Below are positions 23,718 through 29,709 of a stretch of 29,709 nt of DNA, one piece after another. Under the pieces are notes generated by a model. That model was not told where the DNA came from, searched no databases, and saw only the letters and a list, made by a program, of their open reading frames with translations. Source of the stretch: NAT127 sp041655035. GTDB lineage: Bacteria > Pseudomonadota > Gammaproteobacteria > Pseudomonadales > Porticoccaceae. The translations under genes and the position numbers were made by a program. The stretch covers positions 1-29,709 of the forward strand of contig JBAZCN010000031.1 in the NCBI GenBank assembly GCA_041655035.1, in the 5' to 3' direction. Position 1 is the stretch's first letter; each line of letters opens with the position of its first letter.

Positions 23718-25760
23718 ATGGCTGAAGCAGAAGAGCTGGTCAGCGACGCCGCCCGCCACGCGACCATCTTTGCCCAGCGAATGTGGCGGCGTTATCGCCC
23801 GCCAGTGGACACCCCGTCCACCGCCTTGCTGGTTGATATTGCCCCACGACTCGACCTGCTGATCACCGCAGTGACCGGTACCAGCTATCTGATTCGGGTC
23901 GCCCAGCTGCCGGCCCGCCCGACTTTGCTGTCCCGCCTGTTCAGGCGCAGCCAGTTTCCCTGGCTGACACAACCGGTGCCCTCGACAAATGGTCAGCGCT
24001 TGTGGTTGCCAGCCGATTCCGGCATGGAAGATATTCACCAGGGCAATGAGCTCTATCGGGTGATGGCCCTGCAACAGGCACTGCGCGCCCAGCGTGGCAG
24101 CGCCGAGATGAGTGACCCGGCATGGCCGCCGCTGCTGGCAGATGCCTATCTGTTGCTTGAAGCCTGGGCCACGGATGCCACCCTGACCCAGCTGCTGCCA
24201 GGGATGGCGGCCAGCCTTACCCGGCTGCGCCAGTATGCTCTGCGTCAGCGCCCGCCATTGGCAGCATTCTCCCACCTCCGGCAACCGCTCGAAACATGGG
24301 TTCGGCGGCTACTGGAAACACCCGGCGGGATACCGTTGGATGGTGTACCTATCAGCCCATCCCCGCGGCATTCCCTGGAGCTGGCCGAGCAGTTGGTCGC
24401 CCAGCTCGGCATGTCGCTAGGGTACAAGGCCACCGGCGCTGCGCCGCTGCTCAAGGACTGGTGGACCGGTGATCTGCGTCCGGCAGCCTCCGCCGAAAAG
24501 AAGGAGATGGCCGCCGGCAATGCTCGGGAGGAAAACAGCCCGCCCGAGTCTCCGGCACCACGCAGCGCCAATCTGTTGCGCCGACCAGAGGTGCGTGAAG
24601 CAGCCGAGGATGAGGATGATGAGCCCAGTGACGGCATTTTCATGGTGCAGGCCGACGAGCCACATCAACATGCCGAAGACCCGCTGGGATTGAATCGCCC
24701 GGTTGACCGGGACGAGGACATCAGCGCCGACGAATACGGGGACATGCTGTCCGAACTGCCCGAAGCCCGACTGGTATCCACCCCAGGCCGGCCCAAAGAG
24801 GTCTTGATCTCCGATGACCCGCCGGATACCAATACCGCCATGCAGCTGAAAACCGCCATGCGCGACAACCGCGGCATCCATTATCCGGAATGGGACTTCC
24901 GCGCCCCGGGCTATCGTGAACCCGGGGCAGTGGTGCGACTGCTCCCTAACCTGCCTGGATCCCAACAATGGGTAGATGACACCTTGGACGCGCACCGGTC
25001 GTTGCTGAACCAGATCAGAAGGCGCTTTGAAATGCTCAGCGCCCAACGGGTCACGCGGCGCAAGCAACTAGACGGTGATGATATTGATCTGGGCGCCTAT
25101 ATCGACAGCTATGCGGACTTTCGCGCCGGCGGATCGCTGTCCGAGGCGCTTTATCAAACATGGCGTACCGCCGAGCGCGACCTGGCCATTACTCTGTTGA
25201 TTGATGTCAGTGGCTCGACCGACAGTTGGGTGTCGACCAATAGACGTATCATTGATGTGGAACGCGAAGCGCTGCTGCTAGTGTGTATCGCCCTGGAAGG
25301 CATGGGCGAGCCCTGGTCGGTCGAAGCATTTTCCGGCGAAGGACCCGATGCAGTGATAGTGCGGCAGATAAAAGCCTTCGACGAGACTTTCAGCAATGAC
25401 ATAGCGCTGCGCATCAGCTCGCTGGAACCCGAGCACTACACCCGCGCCGGCGCGGCCATCCGCCACGCCACCAGCGGGCTAATGCAACAGCCGGCAACCC
25501 ATCGACTGCTATTGCTGCTGTCCGACGGTAAGCCCAACGACAAGGATGTCTACGAAGGCCAATATGGTGTGGAAGATATGCGCCAGGCGGTCACCGAGGC
25601 GACTCTGCAAGGTATTTCGGCATTCTGCCTGACTATCGACCGGCAGGCTCCCGCCTATCTGCCTCGCATCTTCGGCGCCCACCAATATGCACTGCTGCCA
25701 CGCCCGGAACTGCTGCCAACGGTGTTGCTGGACTGGATGAAGCGGCTGGTGGTGAACTGA
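23718..25760 (+). CDS. norD: NorD, VWA-domain activation protein
   Basis: This 680-aa protein carries a C-terminal von Willebrand A domain with a MIDAS motif (LIDVSGSTDSW, Asp near 496, and a later LLSDGKPND). The N-terminal two thirds are helical, with an acidic, Pro/Ser-rich region (about 255-330). It partners with the NorQ ATPase in loading FeB into NorB. The start at ATG 23718 is 26 bp after norQ. It is the last gene of the nor operon and is followed by a terminator. Confidence 0.92.
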   Translation: MAEAEELVSDAARHATIFAQRMWRRYRPPVDTPSTALLVDIAPRLDLLITAVTGTSYLIRVAQLPARPTLLSRLFRRSQFPWLTQPVPSTNGQRLWLPADSGMEDIHQGNELYRVMALQQALRAQRGSAEMSDPAWPPLLADAYLLLEAWATDATLTQLLPGMAASLTRLRQYALRQRPPLAAFSHLRQPLETWVRRLLETPGGIPLDGVPISPSPRHSLELAEQLVAQLGMSLGYKATGAAPLLKDWWTGDLRPAASAEKKEMAAGNAREENSPPESPAPRSANLLRRPEVREAAEDEDDEPSDGIFMVQADEPHQHAEDPLGLNRPVDRDEDISADEYGDMLSELPEARLVSTPGRPKEVLISDDPPDTNTAMQLKTAMRDNRGIHYPEWDFRAPGYREPGAVVRLLPNLPGSQQWVDDTLDAHRSLLNQIRRRFEMLSAQRVTRRKQLDGDDIDLGAYIDSYADFRAGGSLSEALYQTWRTAERDLAITLLIDVSGSTDSWVSTNRRIIDVEREALLLVCIALEGMGEPWSVEAFSGEGPDAVIVRQIKAFDETFSNDIALRISSLEPEHYTRAGAAIRHATSGLMQQPATHRLLLLLSDGKPNDKDVYEGQYGVEDMRQAVTEATLQGISAFCLTIDRQAPAYLPRIFGAHQYALLPRPELLPTVLLDWMKRLVVN

Positions 25761-25781
25761 AGACCATTCTTCTGCGCAAGA

Positions 25782-25806
25782 CCGCTAAATAGCGGCTGAT
25801 GCTTTT
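25782..25806 (+). terminator. terminator of the nor operon
   Basis: CCGCTA (25782-25787) pairs with TAGCGG (25790-25795), giving a short stem. CTGATGCTTTT follows with a T-run at 25803-25806. It begins 22 nt after the norD stop. Confidence 0.55.
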
Positions 25807-25894
25807 GCTGGGTGCCGGTGCCCGTCTCTATGGTCATGGTCGAGCGCTGGCATGAGTCGTGCAACGCGCGGAGAATGCCGGCTTTGGGCGATGA

Positions 25895-26266
25895 TCAGAC
25901 TGCGGCGAACCGCTCGTTCAGGTAGGTAATAATGTCCCTGGATTCGTACATCCAGATGGTCTCACCGTGTTCCTCGATGCGCAGGCACGGCACCTTGATG
26001 CGCCCACCCTGTTCGAGCAGCATCCGGCGATGCTCCTCGTTGTTCCTGGCATCGCGCAGCTCCACCGGCACATTCAGGCGGTACAGGGTACGACGGGTCT
26101 TCACGCAGAACGGGCAGGCATAAAACTGATACAGGCTCATGCCCGCCGCGGCCTCGTTCACGGCGGCCTGGGCTTCCTCGGTACGCCGCCGCCGAGCCGG
26201 GCGGCTGATGTAATCGCCAAAAACAATCAGATTGCCCAGGCCCAGCCTGAGTGCCTTCATGATCAT
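25895..26266 (-). CDS. glutaredoxin-domain protein
   Basis: This 123-aa protein has a 43-residue N-terminal extension with a short hydrophobic stretch (8-20) and a basic patch (RPARRRR), then a glutaredoxin domain: YACPFC (active Cys51 and Cys54), KVPCL with the cis-Pro (93), and YESRDIITYL. It could reduce disulfides or carry Fe-S. The hydrophobic stretch suggests a membrane-associated form. I chose ATG 26266 because GGAGG lies 7 nt upstream; ATG 26260 is an alternative. Confidence 0.85.
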   Translation of the reverse strand: MIMKALRLGLGNLIVFGDYISRPARRRRTEEAQAAVNEAAAGMSLYQFYACPFCVKTRRTLYRLNVPVELRDARNNEEHRRMLLEQGGRIKVPCLRIEEHGETIWMYESRDIITYLNERFAAV

Positions 26267-26368
26267 CGCTCACCTCCTCGGTCGAAAACAGGAAGCGTAG
26301 TTTACGCGAATTCGCCCGCGACAGGCGCGATCGGGCATACTGCCGGGCCCGCCCCGGCCCGAGGTAGC

Positions 26369-26969
26369 ATGAAACGCTACATCCCGCCCATCCCCAACAG
26401 CGGCGGCGCCCTGTGCCTGTTCGCATATGGAGAAGATTTTGTCATCAAACTCGAGAGCGGCAAGGGCGGCCAGCTGATGAACACCCGCATGCACGGCTCC
26501 GAGGATGCCCTGGCCGAGATTCCGTGCACAAAAGTGGCGACGCGCCCCCGCGCACGGGTACTGCGGCGGGTTGGGCATGGGCTTCACCCTGGCCTCGGCG
26601 TTACAGCACCTGGGTGCGGATACCGAGGTTCAGGTCGCGGAACTGGTACCCGGCGTAATCGGCTGGAACCGCGGCCCACTCGGCGCCATGGCCGGCAATC
26701 CGCTGAACGACCTGCGCACTACCGTACTGAACGAGGATGTGGCGAACGTTCTGCAAGCCGAACCAAAGGGCTTCGACGCCATCATGCTTGATGTGGACAA
26801 CGGCCCCGAAGGCCTGACCCACAGCGCCAACAACTGGCTCTATTCCCTCGACGGCCTGGCCGCCTGCACCCGGGCGCTGAGCTCGAAAGGCATCCTCGCT
26901 AGAAAAATCAAGACACCCATCATCTTTCTCGAAAACTTCCCCAAGCGTAAATCTGTGGCAACCCTTTAG
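26369..26969 (+). pseudogene. spermidine-synthase-like methyltransferase-fold gene, frameshifted and truncated
   Basis: From ATG 26369 the frame encodes MKRYIPPIPNSGG...MHGSEDALAEIP, then ATRPRARVL near 26565. There the family's GGLGMGFTLASALQ motif continues in another frame, as if one extra C were present in ctgcggcggg (about 26562-26571). The second frame runs through VAELVPGVIGWNRGPLG, DVDNGPE and LSSKGILA (near 26900), then becomes unlike the family and stops at 26969. The usual C-terminal part is missing. The family resembles spermidine synthase (a Rossmann fold using decarboxylated SAM), though many members are uncharacterised. It is non-functional as read; a sequencing error could explain the shift but not the lost end. 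Confidence 0.75.
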
Positions 26970-27146
26970 CTTTGCCGCAGCAGCGACCACCGGACTCTTT
27001 GCCCCTCAATAATAAGACGATGGGTGTCCACTTTCTCTCGTCGGGGCAATCTCCGGACCGGTGCGTGATAAGATAGCCAGGTCGGATAGCGCAGCCCGGA
27101 ATGCCGACCTCGGTTGGCCGGATAACCTTTGTCATTGGGGGACGGG

Positions 27147-28562
27147 GTGTTTTCACTGAAGCGCAAGGGTGATTTTCACCTGCAGTTCACTCGCACCTTA
27201 AAGAAAACCGGGCGCTATCAGGTTGACCTGTATCTGTTCACCCCCCACGAAGGAGACTTTTCCGCCTGGACGATGACGGAAAAGCAATTCTTCTTCAGCT
27301 CACTGTCCCACCGCTTCGGCCTGATGGGCCTGCCCGACCAGGATCGGGCCAGCAAGGCCGACAGCTCCTTTGCACTGTTGTCGCCCCACTACGAGATCAT
27401 GTACGGCTCCTGGCTGTTCCAGTACCGGGCCTCGATGGATCGGCTGCGGCAGCAGATCCATAGCTCGGGGCTTGCGACCGAGCCACTCAAGCGTGCCCTG
27501 CGCCTGAGCCAGAACTTTGCCGCGCGGCTGCGCCGCTCGACGCCCGAGCAGAGCAACCAGCACCGCTACTTCCGGCAGATGGATATCTACTTCTCCTGGC
27601 ATGCCGAACAGTTCTTTCTCGAGTGTATGACCCTGGAGGGCTTTACCGAACTGGATGAGGAACTCAAGGAGGCGATCCGGGAGTTGCTGCGCCAGGAATA
27701 CCTGCACCGCCAGGACCAGAAGTACCTGAGCGACCTGCAGGGCACCCCGACCCGGGTGTGGAACCGCATGAGCCTGTACCACCGACTGCTGGAGTACCCG
27801 GTGGTACTGCGCGCCAAGCTCACCGAGCTGGGGCCGGGCACCCACAAACTGGTCAAGGCTGCCTCGACCACCCTGATCATGTCGTTGTTCACCTACTTTC
27901 TGTTCAATGTCCGCGCCGGCAATCAGCAGTTGCCCCTGACCCTGCTGCTCACCATCGCATTGATCTACGCCGTTCGCGACCTGCTGCGCGATGATATGAT
28001 CTCAGCCATCACCCGTTGGCTGCGCAAGGGCAAACCACGCTGGAAGATCCGACTGTTCATGCCCTATACCAGAAAACCGATGGCCCAGCAGCGGGTCTGG
28101 CTGGATTATCGCAGGCAGACCGAGCTGCCGCGGCCGGTGCAGGAGCATTCCAGCAAGTGGATCACCAATGAGGAACGGCAGATCATCTGCTACCGCTCGC
28201 AGCTCACCCTGGACCGGACGGCGCTGGAAAAGGACCAACTCCAGGAGCGCCTCAGCCTGGACTGCGAAGCCCTCTGCGAAATGATCCAGACCACCGGCAA
28301 CCGGCTGTTCGTCTGCGAAGATCCCATCGATCCCAACGCCGCGATCGAAGCCCACCCCATCGAGAAGCAGCATGACTACAACCTGCTGCTGGTATACACC
28401 GGCCCCGGCCAGACGTTCCCGGCGGCGCAGCGCTGGCGCCTGCGCCTGGGCGCCCAGGGTATAGTCCAGTGTGAAAGCAGGAAATCCCTGTGGCCGGAGC
28501 CGCCCGAGCACCAGGCCCCGGACTGGCGTCAGCGCCTGGCTGCCCTGTTAGGGCGGGGCTGA
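27147..28562 (+). CDS. unrecognised 471-aa protein with two central membrane helices
   Basis: I do not recognise this family. The N-terminal part (1-230) is mostly soluble and charged, with helical stretches such as ELDEELKEAIRELLRQEY. Two membrane helices follow (about 236-255 and 262-280). A C-terminal soluble part (285-471) contains a conserved-looking CYRSQLTLDR segment and a beta-rich end (LLLVYTG...WRLRLGAQG). Both large parts would lie on the same, probably cytoplasmic, side. I chose GTG 27147 because GGGGGA lies 5-10 nt upstream. Codon use is like the rest of the window. Confidence 0.75.
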   Translation: MFSLKRKGDFHLQFTRTLKKTGRYQVDLYLFTPHEGDFSAWTMTEKQFFFSSLSHRFGLMGLPDQDRASKADSSFALLSPHYEIMYGSWLFQYRASMDRLRQQIHSSGLATEPLKRALRLSQNFAARLRRSTPEQSNQHRYFRQMDIYFSWHAEQFFLECMTLEGFTELDEELKEAIRELLRQEYLHRQDQKYLSDLQGTPTRVWNRMSLYHRLLEYPVVLRAKLTELGPGTHKLVKAASTTLIMSLFTYFLFNVRAGNQQLPLTLLLTIALIYAVRDLLRDDMISAITRWLRKGKPRWKIRLFMPYTRKPMAQQRVWLDYRRQTELPRPVQEHSSKWITNEERQIICYRSQLTLDRTALEKDQLQERLSLDCEALCEMIQTTGNRLFVCEDPIDPNAAIEAHPIEKQHDYNLLLVYTGPGQTFPAAQRWRLRLGAQGIVQCESRKSLWPEPPEHQAPDWRQRLAALLGRG

Positions 28563-28586
28563 CGCGCCTTCCGCGCCGGGCCGAGG

Positions 28587-29462
28587 TTATCCACGCACTG
28601 CCGGCAGCCTGCCCTTGAGGCCGCGATGCGCAAGCAGCATTAGCGTGAGCGCAATTGCAATCAAGGCGGCGGGGGAATCGACCGGAACAGCGGTGGGCTC
28701 TATGCGCCCCGGTCCCGGCGGAGTGACGCTGCCAGTGACGGTCATTTCAGCACCGTACATATTTGCTGGCGACCACCCCGCGATAGTCACCGACGCGATG
28801 AGGGCGCCCGTTTTGGCGTAATTGTGGATGATGTTTTGGCTATTGACGCCAACCCATAATGAATCTGTCGCCTCGTCATAGGCCAGGCAGCATTTCCCAC
28901 CCGGCTGATCGACGGTAAAACTGGAAAGCACATCGCCACTGAGAGAAAGGTTGAACACGGTGCCAGAAAAATTTGCGACCCACAACGATTGGGTCGCCGA
29001 GTCGTAAGCAATCCCACTGCCCCCGCTGGATTGATTCACTTCGTCTGGAAGATCAAAGAGCACGGCCTGGCCCTCCCAGTTCAAATCCGCCACGACGACA
29101 GAGTTGGTGGAACCGCAGCATTCAATGGCGTAATTGGCATCTACGCCATTGGTGGTGCCGTCGAGCAGCTGGCCGAACCCGCCCCCTCCCGCGTATGTGT
29201 TGCCGGTCGGATTCCCTGTCAGGTCATACTCGGCCGCGCCGGTGTTGTCTCGGCCTCCGATAACTATACGGTCGGTAACTGCGATCGGATAACCTATATC
29301 GACGGCAGAGGTATCGAAAGAGGTAGCGGTCCCGGCCTCCGTATCCACGATCCATGCTGTGCGGGAGTCGCCATCGGTGAAAACGATGGCCGCCGACCAG
29401 GTCGGAGAGCTGCCGAAAAGTAAGACCGCCGACAGGCATGCCAGCAATTTTGAGTTGCACAT
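28587..29462 (-). CDS. exported repeat protein with hydrophobic C-terminal anchor
   Basis: This 291-aa protein has a signal peptide (cleavage near TWSA/AIVF) and beta-rich repeats. Two copies of a blade-like unit are clear: IAYDSATQSLWVANFSG (151-167) and LAYDEATDSLWVGVNSQ (193-209), suggesting a beta-propeller. Two vicinal Cys pairs occur, ECCG (115-116) and KCCL (191-192). The C-terminus is Pro-rich (TPPGPGRIEPTAVPVDSP), then a hydrophobic helix (about 264-278) and a basic tail, the layout of PEP-CTERM/IPTL-CTERM sorting signals, although the motif VPVDSP is not the classic one. The function is unknown. I prefer ATG 29462; ATG 29483 is possible. Confidence 0.75.
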   Translation of the reverse strand: MCNSKLLACLSAVLLFGSSPTWSAAIVFTDGDSRTAWIVDTEAGTATSFDTSAVDIGYPIAVTDRIVIGGRDNTGAAEYDLTGNPTGNTYAGGGGFGQLLDGTTNGVDANYAIECCGSTNSVVVADLNWEGQAVLFDLPDEVNQSSGGSGIAYDSATQSLWVANFSGTVFNLSLSGDVLSSFTVDQPGGKCCLAYDEATDSLWVGVNSQNIIHNYAKTGALIASVTIAGWSPANMYGAEMTVTGSVTPPGPGRIEPTAVPVDSPAALIAIALTLMLLAHRGLKGRLPAVRG

Positions 29463-29709
29463 AAGAGGTACCGCCTGTGGCATTGTTGTTGTGGCGATCA
29501 GCTGCTGGCCTTGCTGACCACTTACGGTTTAAGGCAAGAGAGGCAATACTACTAGAAGTCGTTTTATATAGACAAGCGCAATGCTGGACTTTTGGAGCCA
29601 GGCCACTATCCGCCGCTGGGCGTAGTGACACCGAGGATTCGGCCACCTGAACAGTGCTCAGGCCAGCCGGCCGGTCCACTCTGGCAGCAGCAGTGAATCA
29701 GAACGTAGC

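Noticed and set aside
26970..27146. A possible insertion-sequence end in the gap after the decayed gene.
   Set aside because: No transposase, no paired terminal inverted repeats and no target-site duplication could be seen.
1..29709. tRNA, rRNA or CRISPR arrays.
   Set aside because: Nothing with tRNA-like cloverleaf ends, rRNA-like stretches, or regularly spaced direct repeats was seen on reading both strands.

Overview
The window is about 30 kb of GC-rich DNA from a bacterium that respires nitrogen oxides. Gene content fits a gammaproteobacterium, perhaps of marine type: an RhlE helicase, a MerR/copper-ATPase pair, a cytochrome c oxidase operon with fused subunits I and III, copper nitrite reductase, and norCBQD. 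This placement rests on gene style only. Nearly every gene concerns copper, heme or terminal electron acceptors, so I read the window as a copper/NO respiration island.

Layout. (1) 1-3200: the 5' end of a DUF4198-type exported protein with a clear sigma70 promoter and a Fur-like dyad; then a CPC-type copper ATPase divergent from a MerR regulator, with a dyad inside a 20-bp-spaced promoter. (2) 3190-7592 (minus): an oxidase operon in the order subunit II, fused subunits I+III, a small 3-TM protein, CtaG, with overlapping junctions. (3) 7680-10187: a DUF2231 membrane protein, a HemJ/CopD-like protein, an NTF2-like protein and a YceI protein. (4) 10262-11824: two copies of a hairpin repeat, then rhlE (minus).

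(5) 12111-15354: three GT-N7-AC sites and a -24/-12 promoter upstream of nirK, followed by a diheme cytochrome c, a monoheme cytochrome c and a two-domain multicopper oxidase. These are the gene types of the Nitrosomonas ncgABC-nirK cluster, in a different order. (6) 15499-19121: a TonB-dependent receptor and a PepSY membrane protein. (7) 19396-20223: a 3-hydroxyisobutyrate-dehydrogenase-like enzyme. (8) 20488-25760: an NO reductase operon of a 41-aa membrane peptide, a NorC with an extra C-terminal heme domain, NorB, NorQ and NorD. (9) 25895-29709: a glutaredoxin, a broken spermidine-synthase-like gene, an unrecognised membrane protein, and an exported repeat protein with a hydrophobic C-terminal tail.

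How the parts fit (inference): NirK makes NO from nitrite, the ncg-type cytochromes and copper oxidase support it, and NorCB removes NO as N2O. The oxidase operon serves oxygen respiration. The copper ATPase, TonB receptor, PepSY protein and CtaG could handle copper supply and detoxification for these enzymes. No nitrate reductase, nosZ, norR or nsrR is in the window.
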